Assembly (NCBI RefSeq): GCF_937138205.1
Contig: NZ_CAKZOT010000112.1
Location: 90,268-154,267 of the forward strand
Reading direction: 5' to 3'
DNA length: 64,000 nt
From: an uncultured Rhodospira sp.
GTDB taxonomy: Bacteria > Pseudomonadota > Alphaproteobacteria > Rhodospirillales > Rhodospirillaceae
Of this stretch, positions 20,512 through 28,918 are shown piece by piece. Position numbers and translations under genes: made by a program. Below the pieces are notes generated by a model, which worked only from the letters and a program-made list of their open reading frames with translations, had not been told where the DNA came from and did no database searches. Numbering within the stretch: position 1 is the stretch's first letter; the number at the start of each line of letters is the position of its first letter.

Positions 20512-20946
20512 CTACCACGGGCGCTGGACGGGAATGGGCTTCGCCTTGTCGGGGTTGCAGCCCATCTCCCGATCCATCTCCGGATCGACGATCTCGGGCT
20601 TCAACTGTTCGCGCAGGTAGGCGACGACGCCGTCGCGCTTGTCGTCCTTGATAAAGGCCCAGGTGATGTACAGGCCGCCCCGCGCTTCCATCTCCGAGAC
20701 CTCGGGGTGATCCTGGAGCCGTTCCACGGCGGCCCCCAGGTCACGCGTGGCGCCGACATAGACCCACCCCGGCTTGACGCCCCTGTGGAAGACGGCAAAG
20801 ACACCGCCGGCGCCCTTCAGCTTCGGCGGACGCCCCGGGCGCAACCCCAGGAGGCGGTAGAACTTCAGCGAGGAATCCCGTTGCCAATAGGGGTCGGGCG
20901 GCGGCGCGTTCTCCTGTTCCCCGAACAAAAAAGACAAAAAAGACAT
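20512..20946 (-). CDS. Small protein with GIY-YIG-like features
   Basis: A 144-residue protein I cannot place in a named family. After a short N-terminus (MSFLSFLFGEQ) the centre reads GGVFAVFHR, then a WVYVGATRDLGAAVERL segment, and a later helix KDDKRDGVVAYLREQLKPEI. This spacing resembles the GIY-YIG nuclease fold (GIY, YIG, arginine helix, late E-helix), with VF for IY and YVG for YIG. A related non-nuclease fold is also possible. Its stop codon abuts the ispDF stop with no gap (TAGCTA), so the two genes converge. Confidence 0.6.
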   Translation of the reverse strand: MSFLSFLFGEQENAPPPDPYWQRDSSLKFYRLLGLRPGRPPKLKGAGGVFAVFHRGVKPGWVYVGATRDLGAAVERLQDHPEVSEMEARGGLYITWAFIKDDKRDGVVAYLREQLKPEIVDPEMDREMGCNPDKAKPIPVQRPW

Positions 20947-21105
20947 CGGTTGCCTCGCTCGCTAAAATCCGACGCGACGCCGATCAGGCGCCCCGGTCTC
21001 GTCACCACGCCCGGCCCGATACTCTTACGGCACTTGCCCCTATCCCGCAAATGGTCGAGAAACGGCCCGGCTTTTTGCGCCATCCGATCCGCCGTGAGGG
21101 TGCCC

Positions 21106-21609
21106 ATGACCGTTCAGGACCGCGCCGAGTCCCTGACCGCCGCCGATGTGATCCGCCTGCTGGGGCTGGAACCGCACCCGGCCGAGGGCGGCTACTTCCG
21201 CGAGACGTACCGGGCCGCCGAGCGCGCGGCGAGCCATGACCGCTGTGTCTCGACGGCCATCTACTACCTGCTGACGCCGGAGACTGTCTCCGCCATGCAC
21301 CGGCTGGCCAGCGACGAGGTGTTCCACCACTACGCCGGCGATTCGGTCGAGCAGGTGCACCTGCACCCGGACGGGACGTCCGAACGGGTGCTGATCGGGG
21401 CGGATCTGGCGGCCGGCCAACGCCCGCAGGTCGTGGTCCCGCGCGGCGTCTGGCAGGGCGCCCGCTTGGTGCCCGGCGGACGGTGGGCCTTGCTGGGGTG
21501 TACCGTGGCGCCCGGGTTCGAGTTCGCCGACTACGACCACGGCGATCGTGCGACCCTGCTTGCGGGCTGGCCCGCCGAGACCGATCTGATCACCATACTG
21601 ACCGCGTGA
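21106..21609 (+). CDS. Cupin_5 (DUF985) family protein
   Basis: A 167-residue cytoplasmic cupin-fold protein of the DUF985/YML079-like family. Typical segments are HPAEGGYFRETYR at the N-terminus, TAIYYLLTPE, the histidine pair in VFHHYAGD, and VVPRGVWQGARL with the C-terminal GCTVAPGFEFADY. Members bind small ligands and few have a known reaction. The frame is open further upstream, but GAGGG before the ATG at 21106 and the family N-terminus fix this start. The radical SAM gene follows 28 bases later. Confidence 0.88.
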   Translation: MTVQDRAESLTAADVIRLLGLEPHPAEGGYFRETYRAAERAASHDRCVSTAIYYLLTPETVSAMHRLASDEVFHHYAGDSVEQVHLHPDGTSERVLIGADLAAGQRPQVVVPRGVWQGARLVPGGRWALLGCTVAPGFEFADYDHGDRATLLAGWPAETDLITILTA

Positions 21610-21637
21610 GCCGGAACCGGAGTCGGAGGGACCGCCC

Positions 21638-22531
21638 ATGTTCGCCTATGACATGCCGCTCTATCGGCCGCCGTCGGAAGGCAACAACCTCATCATCCAG
21701 GCCACCCTGGGGTGCAGTTTCAACCGCTGCGCCTTTTGTTCGATGTACCGGAGCAAGGTCTATCGGCCCCGCCCCCTCGATGATGTATTCGCCGACATCG
21801 ACGCGGCCGCCCGCGCCTGGCCGGCGGCACACCGGATTTTCCTGGCCGATGGCGATGCCCTGGTGCTGCCGACCGACCATCTGCTGGCCATTCTGGGGCG
21901 CCTGATGGCGCGGTTCCCGAACCTGGCCCGGGTGTCGGCCTATGCCACGCCGGCCAACCTGTTGAAGAAATCCCCCGAGGACCTGGAGCGCCTGAAGGCC
22001 GCGCGGCTGAGCCTGGTGTACCTGGGGGTCGAGTCCGGATCGCCGGCGGTGTTGCGGCGCATTACCAAAGGGGCCTCGGTCAACGGCATGGTCACGTCGT
22101 TGAACAAGGCTCGGGCGGCCGGACTGAAGGTCTCGGCCACCGTGATCCTGGGGCTGGCCGGCGCCGAGGGCTGGGAGGACCACATCACCGCCACGGCGGC
22201 GCTGATCAACCAAGCGCCACCGGCCTACCTGTCCACGCTACAGCTCTACCTTGAGCCCGAACGCCACGGGCCGTTCCTGGAGCAGATGACGCGCGACGGC
22301 GCGTCCTTCACTTTTCAGGACGATGCCGCCATCCTGGCCGAACAACGGCTGTTCCTGGAGCATCTGCACCCGCCGGCGCCGGTGATCTTCCGCTCCAACC
22401 ACGCCTCGAACGCCCTCGCCCTGGCCGGTACGTTGCCGAAGGACCGGGACCGCCTGCTGGCCCAGGTCACCGCCGCGCAAGCCATGATGGGGGGACCGGG
22501 CTGGCGCCCCCGGCCGTTGCGAGCGTTGTGA
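21638..22531 (+). CDS. Radical SAM protein of unknown reaction
   Basis: A radical S-adenosylmethionine enzyme of 297 residues. The [4Fe-4S] cysteines are C26, C31 and C34 in GCSFNRCAFC, so the spacing is CX4CX2C rather than the usual CX3CX2C. Such spacing occurs in a group of uncharacterised radical SAM proteins with the motif GCS-N-C-FC-MY. SAM-binding strands (VYLGVESGS, VSATVILGLAG) are present. There is no extra iron-sulphur or B12 domain. GGAGTCGGAGGG precedes the ATG. It may be co-transcribed with the cupin gene. Confidence 0.85.
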   Translation: MFAYDMPLYRPPSEGNNLIIQATLGCSFNRCAFCSMYRSKVYRPRPLDDVFADIDAAARAWPAAHRIFLADGDALVLPTDHLLAILGRLMARFPNLARVSAYATPANLLKKSPEDLERLKAARLSLVYLGVESGSPAVLRRITKGASVNGMVTSLNKARAAGLKVSATVILGLAGAEGWEDHITATAALINQAPPAYLSTLQLYLEPERHGPFLEQMTRDGASFTFQDDAAILAEQRLFLEHLHPPAPVIFRSNHASNALALAGTLPKDRDRLLAQVTAAQAMMGGPGWRPRPLRAL

Positions 22532-22669
22532 CCGGTTGAAATGGCGTCGCCGTATCGCCGATGCTGAGCCCAGGTGGTTGCCCGCTTGGAGCGCCGCGCG
22601 CCCGCCATCCCCTTTTGTACCCCTGGGCCGGCTCCGCATCCGGTCAACTCGTCCTTGAGGAACTGTACC

Positions 22670-25402
22670 GTGTTCTTGTCTCGCAGGGTCTCCGATCGGG
22701 CCGTCCGATCCGTCGTGATGACGATGGTGCTCGTTCTTTCCGCTGTGCTGATCGCGAGTATCCCCGCCGGCGGCCAGGCCCAGTTGGGTCCCGAACAGCA
22801 ACAGGTGCTACAGGACATCATCGATGCCCGCACGGCCGAGGTCGAGACCGCCGCCGAGGCCCCGGCGGGCGCGGGCGCCAGCGTTCCCGGGGGCACGCCG
22901 GCCGAGGCGACGGACGAGGCCTCGAAAGAGGCGGCAAACGGCGCCGCCCCCGCCCCAGAGACGCCAGAGTCCGGGGCCGCGCCCCCCGCCGGCTCTTCGC
23001 AATCCGATGTCGAGGCCCTTGCCACCGTCTTGCGCGACCCCGAGCTTCGGCAGGCCCTGATCGAGGTCCTGCGGGCCGCCGACCCAGCAGAGGCCCCTGC
23101 CGAGCCATCGGCCAATACCGAGCAAACGGCCGACAAACCGCAAAAACCGGTGATGCCAGGCTTGGCCGGGCTGGCCGCCGCCACGCTCGGGGCCGTGTCC
23201 GGCGGAAACGGGACCTCTCCGTCGGAGGGCTCAGAGGGTGACGGCGGCACGACACAGGACTCGTCGTCCGGCGAAAGCAAGGAAACGACCGCGCCCTTGC
23301 CTATCTTGGCGCCGGAAATCTCGGTTCTGACGGACCTGGTGCACGATCTCTACGAGAACGCCGTCTGGGCCAGCGATATCGCCAATCAGGCGCCCCAGGT
23401 GCTCGACTGGCTGGTGCTGCAATTCGACGACGACATCCGTGGGACCTGGATCAGTCTCGCCTGGCAGATCGGCTTGGTGGTGCTCGCCGGCGTTGTGGCG
23501 GCCCTCCTCGCGCGTTTCGCGCTACGCGGTGCGGTCCGCAACCTGAAAGGGAAGGCGACCGAAGCGACCGGTGGGCGGCGGGTGGCCATCCTGGTGACGC
23601 GCCTGCTGCTCAGCCTGCTGCCCATCCTGATCTTCGCCGTCGCCGCCCAGGCCTCCATGCCGTTGATCGACGCGGACCTGCGCACCGAACTCGTGGCTGC
23701 TGCCGTCATTACCACCGTGGTCCTGAAGCGGGCGGTGACGCTCATTCTGCGCAGCCTGTTCTCGCCCAAGGACACGGCGGCCCGCCTTGTGCCGGTATCG
23801 GACGACGCGGCTTACGTGCTGTTTCGCGGCCTGCAGCGCATCGCCGGAACCATGGTGTTCGGCTATCTCGCGGTCGAGGTGGCCCGGTTGTTCGGGATGC
23901 CGCCGGGCGGCCGGGACCTGTTCGTGCATGTCATCGGGTTCATCGTCCTGGTTTTCACCGTCATCACCCTGTTCAGCCTGCGCCACGCCGGTAAGCGGGT
24001 GATCCGCCGTGTCGCGGTGGCGGGACCGGCCTCAACCTTCTGGGTTGGCGGCCTGCTGCGGATTCTGGCGGACATCTGGCACGTGCTCGCGGCCGCCTAC
24101 GCCGCCGGGATCTTCTTCGTCTGGGTCGTGGATTCCGAACAGTGGTTCGCGCTGGCCGGGTGGGCCACGGTCAAGACGGCCCTTGTCTGCCTCCTGACCG
24201 TGATCGTGTTCGGATGGGTGCAGAGGCTGCGCGACCGCGCCATGATGCAGCTTCACACCACCAATCGGTTCGACCGCGCGGCCCGCCAAAGGGCGCGTCG
24301 GTATGTGGGCATCCTCACGTCCGCGCTGCGCCTTGTTCTGCTGGTCGGCGCCCTGCTGCTGGTGCTGGAGTCCTGGCACATCGGCATCGTGGCCTGGCTG
24401 AGCGAGGGCTTCGGGTTGCGGCTGGTGAGCATGGCCTTCAACATCGGCATCGTGTTCATGATCTCGATCGCCTTGTGGGAAGGCGTCAACTACGCCATCC
24501 AGCGATACCTGTCGTCGACAGACACCCAAGGCAATCTGGTCGAGCGCGGCCAGCGGGAACGGACCCTGCTGCCGTTGTTGCGCAACGTCCTGACCGTGTT
24601 CCTTGTGGTGGTCGTGGCCCTCATCCTGTTGTCGGAGCTGGGCATCGACATCGCTCCGCTGCTGGCCGGCGCCGGCGTGGTGGGCCTGGCCATCGGCTTC
24701 GGCTCGCAGAAGCTGGTGCAGGACGTGATCAGCGGTGTGTTCAACCTCCTGGAGGACACAGTCTCTGTCGGCGACGTGGTTCAGGTTGCGGGTTTGGCCG
24801 GTGTGGTCGAGGCGATGTCGATCCGCTCGCTGCGGCTGCGCGACCTGTCGGGCAACCTGCACACTGTCCCGTTCAGCAACGTGGACACGGTCACCAACAT
24901 GACCAAGGACTTCTCGTACTACCTGATGAACGTGGGCGTGGCGTACCGCGAGAACACCGATCACGTCACCCAGGTGCTGAAAGAGATCGGGGCCGGGATG
25001 CAGGACGACGCCGACTACGGTCCCTCGATCCTTGAGCCGCTGGAGGTGCTGGGCGTCGACGGCTTCGCGGACTCGGCCGTGATCATCAAGGCCCGCATCA
25101 AGACCAAGCCGATCATGCAGTGGTGGGTTGGCCGCGAGTTCAACCGCCGTATGAAGATGCGCTTCGACGAGCTTGGAATCGAAATCCCGTTCCCGCACAC
25201 GACGCTCTATTTCGGGGTCGACAAGGACGGCAACGCGCCGCCCGCGCACCTGCATGTGGATCGCCTGGCGGCCATGGGCCGCTCCGCCGTGGACGGCCCG
25301 GACGTCATGACTCCGGATCAAGCCACCATGCGGCTGGACAAAGGCAGCCATCCCGAGACGCCGCCCGTCTCGCTTCCCGATCCGGACGGGGACGGACGAT
25401 AG
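22670..25402 (+). CDS. Large MscS-family mechanosensitive channel
   Basis: Mechanosensitive channel of about 910 residues, near the YbiO/large MscS class. A signal sequence or first membrane segment (VVMTMVLVLSAVLIASIPAGGQA) precedes an Ala/Pro/Glu-rich periplasmic region of roughly 200 residues. Many membrane helices follow. The MscS pore helix and beta domain are in the last third (GAGVVGLAIGFGSQKLVQD, then VPFSNVDTVTNMTKDF). I chose GTG at 22670 because GAGG lies 9 bases before it. The frame is open 32 codons further up, and an ATG at 22718 is another option. It likely releases solutes on osmotic downshock. Confidence 0.88.
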   Translation: MFLSRRVSDRAVRSVVMTMVLVLSAVLIASIPAGGQAQLGPEQQQVLQDIIDARTAEVETAAEAPAGAGASVPGGTPAEATDEASKEAANGAAPAPETPESGAAPPAGSSQSDVEALATVLRDPELRQALIEVLRAADPAEAPAEPSANTEQTADKPQKPVMPGLAGLAAATLGAVSGGNGTSPSEGSEGDGGTTQDSSSGESKETTAPLPILAPEISVLTDLVHDLYENAVWASDIANQAPQVLDWLVLQFDDDIRGTWISLAWQIGLVVLAGVVAALLARFALRGAVRNLKGKATEATGGRRVAILVTRLLLSLLPILIFAVAAQASMPLIDADLRTELVAAAVITTVVLKRAVTLILRSLFSPKDTAARLVPVSDDAAYVLFRGLQRIAGTMVFGYLAVEVARLFGMPPGGRDLFVHVIGFIVLVFTVITLFSLRHAGKRVIRRVAVAGPASTFWVGGLLRILADIWHVLAAAYAAGIFFVWVVDSEQWFALAGWATVKTALVCLLTVIVFGWVQRLRDRAMMQLHTTNRFDRAARQRARRYVGILTSALRLVLLVGALLLVLESWHIGIVAWLSEGFGLRLVSMAFNIGIVFMISIALWEGVNYAIQRYLSSTDTQGNLVERGQRERTLLPLLRNVLTVFLVVVVALILLSELGIDIAPLLAGAGVVGLAIGFGSQKLVQDVISGVFNLLEDTVSVGDVVQVAGLAGVVEAMSIRSLRLRDLSGNLHTVPFSNVDTVTNMTKDFSYYLMNVGVAYRENTDHVTQVLKEIGAGMQDDADYGPSILEPLEVLGVDGFADSAVIIKARIKTKPIMQWWVGREFNRRMKMRFDELGIEIPFPHTTLYFGVDKDGNAPPAHLHVDRLAAMGRSAVDGPDVMTPDQATMRLDKGSHPETPPVSLPDPDGDGR

Positions 25403-25415
25403 GGGACGAGGCCGA

Positions 25416-26096
25416 TCAGTGGTCCCAAAAAAACTGGCGGTGGAGCCAGACCGTCAGGGCAATGACGATCACTGCGGCGAAAACGATGTCCGACAGGAAG
25501 TGGCCGCCGACGACGATGCGCGCGCCACCGACCACGGCCCCGAACAGGAGCGCCGCCACCACGGCGCGCCGCCGCCACCGCGTCGGCACCAGCAGGGCAA
25601 AGGCGATGACCCAGAACCCCATGGCGCCATGGCCGGAGACGAACGAGCAGTTCGTCGCGCAGTGGTCCGCGATCATCCAGGCGGGTGTGAAGTCGGCCTC
25701 GCCCCCGAAAAGCGTGATGTCGTTGGGGCGCGCCCGGCCCCAGAATTCCTTGAAGAGCCCGTTGACGATGAGCCCCGGCCCCAGGGCCAGACTCAGCACG
25801 AGAAAGGCGAGCTGTCGGCCCGTCGGCCACGTCGCCCGAGGCCCGGGGATCAGGCGATCACCGGCCCACACCAGGGCAAGAAACACCAGCACCGCGTACA
25901 GGATCGGCGGCACACCCTTGCGGATCAGGTTCAGTAGGGGGCCTTCGGTGACGAACCGCTGCGTCGCGGGATCGTAGAACAGGGCGCTGACCGCCAAATC
26001 CACGTGCGGAAACGCCACGAACACCATCACCAGCGCGAGGAAACCCGGGCACCACCAGCCCCCTCTCGGCGAGGCATCCCAGCTTTGCATCGTCAT
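25416..26096 (-). CDS. PAP2-family membrane phosphatase
   Basis: Integral-membrane phosphatase of 226 residues with the complete PAP2 triad of motifs facing the periplasm: KEFWGRARP (KX6RP), SFVSGHG and ARIVVGGHFLSD (RX5HX3D). About six membrane helices are visible. Such enzymes dephosphorylate undecaprenyl pyrophosphate, phosphatidylglycerol phosphate or lipid A (LpxE/LpxF). I chose the ATG at 26096 because it follows GGAGGAG and lies 8 bases after the glycosyltransferase stop. The neighbours, a GT39-type transferase and LptG, favour an envelope-lipid substrate. Confidence 0.87.
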   Translation of the reverse strand: MTMQSWDASPRGGWWCPGFLALVMVFVAFPHVDLAVSALFYDPATQRFVTEGPLLNLIRKGVPPILYAVLVFLALVWAGDRLIPGPRATWPTGRQLAFLVLSLALGPGLIVNGLFKEFWGRARPNDITLFGGEADFTPAWMIADHCATNCSFVSGHGAMGFWVIAFALLVPTRWRRRAVVAALLFGAVVGGARIVVGGHFLSDIVFAAVIVIALTVWLHRQFFWDH

Positions 26097-26104
26097 GGCG
26101 GCAC

Positions 26105-27565
26105 TCACTCCTCCACCCGGACGGCCGCCCACTCCCGGCGCCGCCCGTCGGGCAGGGTGATGGTGAGCCGGCCACGGATGTCGCCGCCGGCATCCGCCAG
26201 CGCGGCCGGCATCACCAGAATCCCGTTGAAGGCATCGACCGTGTCCAGACCGGTTCCGATCACCCGCATCTCGAGACCGCGCCGCGCCGCCTGGTAGGCC
26301 AGGATGGCCGCGTCGTCGCCCGCCACCCCCAGGCCCTGACCCTCGTAGGCCTCCGCCAGGCCCTCAAGCCATGGGCCGGCCGAAGCCCAGCCAACGCCCT
26401 CGGCCATGGTGCCGAAGCCGGCCGGGACCACCCACCCCGCGCGGGTGGCCACTTCGGGACCCCGCCACACGAGCCCGATCAGCAGGATATTGGTGATCGC
26501 GATAAGCCGCACCCACCCCACCCGATCCCGCACGACAAGCCACGCGGTGACAAGAACGACGGTCGCCGGCACGGCCGGGCCGAACAGAGTCGCGGACCCC
26601 TCAGCAAGCCCGCCAAAAGCCAGCGCCGCTAGTAGAACGGGGACGCTGAACAGCATCAACAGGCGCGCGCGGAAGTCCCGCAGGGCGCCGCGCATGATCT
26701 CCAGCGGGAGCCGCACAGTCAGCAGCGCCACCATCGCGACCATGACCGGCCCAAGCAACAGCAGCAATGCGCCCAGATCCATGGCCAGAGAGTCCAATGT
26801 CTCCGGCAGGCGGGTCATGGCATCGTCCAGGGCGACGAGCGACGCCCGGTACCCCTGCCAGTCATGCGCCGCGTTCCACATGATGTCGGGCCACGCGCAC
26901 GCCAGCGCGGTCAGAACGGCGACATAGGGGCCGGGCCGCCACGGCAGGCGGGTGACTGTTCCGGACAACAAAAGGAAGACAAGCGCCAGCGGCACGAACA
27001 GCAGCATCAGTGGATGGATCAAGACACCGACGCCGATCCCCACACCCAGGCCAACCCAGTCCGTAAGCCGTTGGTCCACGGTCATGGTCCGGCCCAGCGC
27101 CAGCAAGGCCAGCGCCCAGGGCGACGCCAGCACGGCCACTGGACCAATGAACAGACTGTCCCAGAAGACAATTGGTAGGGTCGCGTGCACGACCATACAC
27201 CAGAATCCAGTGCGGCGATCGAACAGCGCGGCGCCGATATGGTAGAGGCACCATGTGGCCATTCCCTGAGCCACGGGCGCCAACAGCCGTAGGCATTCGG
27301 CCTCTGTCCCACACCACGTGCTCACCAGGCGCACCAGCCACGGAAGCAGCGGCCCCGAGTCCGGCCATGCCGGCCTGGGATCGAGTCCCATCAGCCACAC
27401 TTCGGCCTCGCCGGGGGTCACCGGCGGTGCCGCGTCGGCCGTCAACAGCCACAGCCGCGCGCCGGTGATGGCCAGGACCGTCAGGGCGACCGCCCCGGGC
27501 GTGCACAGCAGATGGAAGGCCCGGTCAATGACCGAGGGTCGCGCGTCGCCTGAGGAATAATGCAT
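26105..27565 (-). CDS. GT39/ArnT-like membrane glycosyltransferase
   Basis: Polytopic membrane protein of 486 residues with the layout of the PMT_2/GT39 superfamily: a first helix (AVALTVLAITGARLWLL), then a periplasmic loop with GEAEVWLMG and PDSGPLLPWLVRL. These correspond to the DEAYYW and YDHPP motifs of ArnT-like enzymes, and the acidic pair is reduced to G-E. About eleven further helices follow and the last 90 residues are soluble. Such enzymes move sugars from polyprenyl phosphate to lipid A or protein at the outer face of the inner membrane. GAAGG before the ATG fixes the start; a longer open frame upstream overlaps lptG. Confidence 0.78.
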   Translation of the reverse strand: MHYSSGDARPSVIDRAFHLLCTPGAVALTVLAITGARLWLLTADAAPPVTPGEAEVWLMGLDPRPAWPDSGPLLPWLVRLVSTWCGTEAECLRLLAPVAQGMATWCLYHIGAALFDRRTGFWCMVVHATLPIVFWDSLFIGPVAVLASPWALALLALGRTMTVDQRLTDWVGLGVGIGVGVLIHPLMLLFVPLALVFLLLSGTVTRLPWRPGPYVAVLTALACAWPDIMWNAAHDWQGYRASLVALDDAMTRLPETLDSLAMDLGALLLLLGPVMVAMVALLTVRLPLEIMRGALRDFRARLLMLFSVPVLLAALAFGGLAEGSATLFGPAVPATVVLVTAWLVVRDRVGWVRLIAITNILLIGLVWRGPEVATRAGWVVPAGFGTMAEGVGWASAGPWLEGLAEAYEGQGLGVAGDDAAILAYQAARRGLEMRVIGTGLDTVDAFNGILVMPAALADAGGDIRGRLTITLPDGRRREWAAVRVEE

Positions 27566-27600
27566 CCGACCTTCGCTTTCGCCACTGCGGACCGTTTCGT

Positions 27601-28752
27601 TCAGCCGTCCTCGAGATGGAACAGCACGGCCAGCCCCAGCAGGCCGGCGACCAGGGTTGGCGACCAGGCCGCCAGACCGACCGGCAGCGTCTGAGACTGG
27701 CCCAGGGTATAAGTGACCTGGGAAAAAAAGTAGACGAGGAATCCGGTCACCGTGCAGCCGATCACGCGGAACAACCAGCCGCCGCGCCGTTGGCTTGAGT
27801 TGAACCCGAACACGGCGGCCAGCAGGACCATGGCACACAGCATCGCCGGCGAGGCCAACAGGGCGTACCAATGCATCCGGTGCTCGTCGGCCGAGAATCC
27901 GGCCGATTCAAAGAAGGCGATGAACGCCGGCAAATCCCAGAACGAAATGGATTCCGGCGCCGCGAACTTCTCCTGAATGGCCGGCACGGACAACTCGGTG
28001 GGCACGGCCAGGGTGTCCCGGTGCTCGGGCGCCTGACCCGGCACCGAGATCAGCGCCTGATCGAGGACGATTTCCTGGTCCGCAAGCCGGCCCGATCGCG
28101 CGTCGATGCGCCGGTCCGGCACGTCGTCGGGACCGATACTCAGGACCATGACCTCGTTCAGCAGCAGGACGGAGTCCTCGTTGCGGGCCTCGCGGGCGTG
28201 GATCACGACGTACCCGTCGTCTCGTGCCTCGCGCAGCCATAACCCACCGCGCGACAGGGAGAACGGGCTGTCGGCGCCCAGACCCACCGTCTTCCCGACC
28301 CGTTCGAACTGGGTGTACAGCGCGGCGGCGATCGGGTTGAGCACGCCCACATTGATCACCCCCAGGACCAGCACCAGGGCGAACATGGGCAGCAGCACCT
28401 GCCACACGGACACACCGGCCGCCCGAACCACAACCAGCTCGCTCGACCGCGCCAGCCGCCAGAACGAGATCAAGGCCGCCGCCAGAAAGACGAACGGCAG
28501 TGCCGTCTGCACGACCAGCGGCAGGCGAAGCAGGCCCAACGTCGCCACCAAGCCCAGGGTTGCCTCTGGCACCTTGGCGGTCCGCCGCAACAACTCAATG
28601 ATATCAAACAACAGGATGACGCCGGACACCACCAGGACGGTGAGTCCCAGGGCAATCAGGAAATGCCGCGCGATGTAGGTCGTCAGAGTTGGGTGCACGC
28701 CGAAGGTTCCGAATGCGGGCCGATCGCGACCGCGAAGGATAGGCGCGGTCAC
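27601..28752 (-). CDS. lptG: LPS export permease LptG
   Basis: YjgP/YjgQ-family permease that, with LptF and LptB, extracts LPS from the inner membrane. The 383 residues show the usual three N-terminal helices (starting TLTTYIARHFLIALGL), the SSELVVVRAAGVS coupling segment, a periplasmic beta-jellyroll domain (about 130-280) and three C-terminal helices. LptG-like features include LFDIIELLRRT. Its partner lptF, often adjacent in other genomes, is not in this window. It is instead followed, 35 bases on, by a GT39-type transferase and a PAP2 phosphatase. Confidence 0.9.
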   Translation of the reverse strand: MTAPILRGRDRPAFGTFGVHPTLTTYIARHFLIALGLTVLVVSGVILLFDIIELLRRTAKVPEATLGLVATLGLLRLPLVVQTALPFVFLAAALISFWRLARSSELVVVRAAGVSVWQVLLPMFALVLVLGVINVGVLNPIAAALYTQFERVGKTVGLGADSPFSLSRGGLWLREARDDGYVVIHAREARNEDSVLLLNEVMVLSIGPDDVPDRRIDARSGRLADQEIVLDQALISVPGQAPEHRDTLAVPTELSVPAIQEKFAAPESISFWDLPAFIAFFESAGFSADEHRMHWYALLASPAMLCAMVLLAAVFGFNSSQRRGGWLFRVIGCTVTGFLVYFFSQVTYTLGQSQTLPVGLAAWSPTLVAGLLGLAVLFHLEDG

Positions 28753-28918
28753 CGAGCGCCGTTCTTACACCGCCGGTGCCGGACTTGTCACCGCACACCC
28801 GCGTACCGATGTCCGGCCCTGGCGCTCGGAGCGGCTTTCGGGCCTTTGCGGCACTCCTCCAGGGCGGTATGGTGACGCGCACCATGGTTCCCGCACCGCG
28901 AAGAAATGGAAGTGCGTC

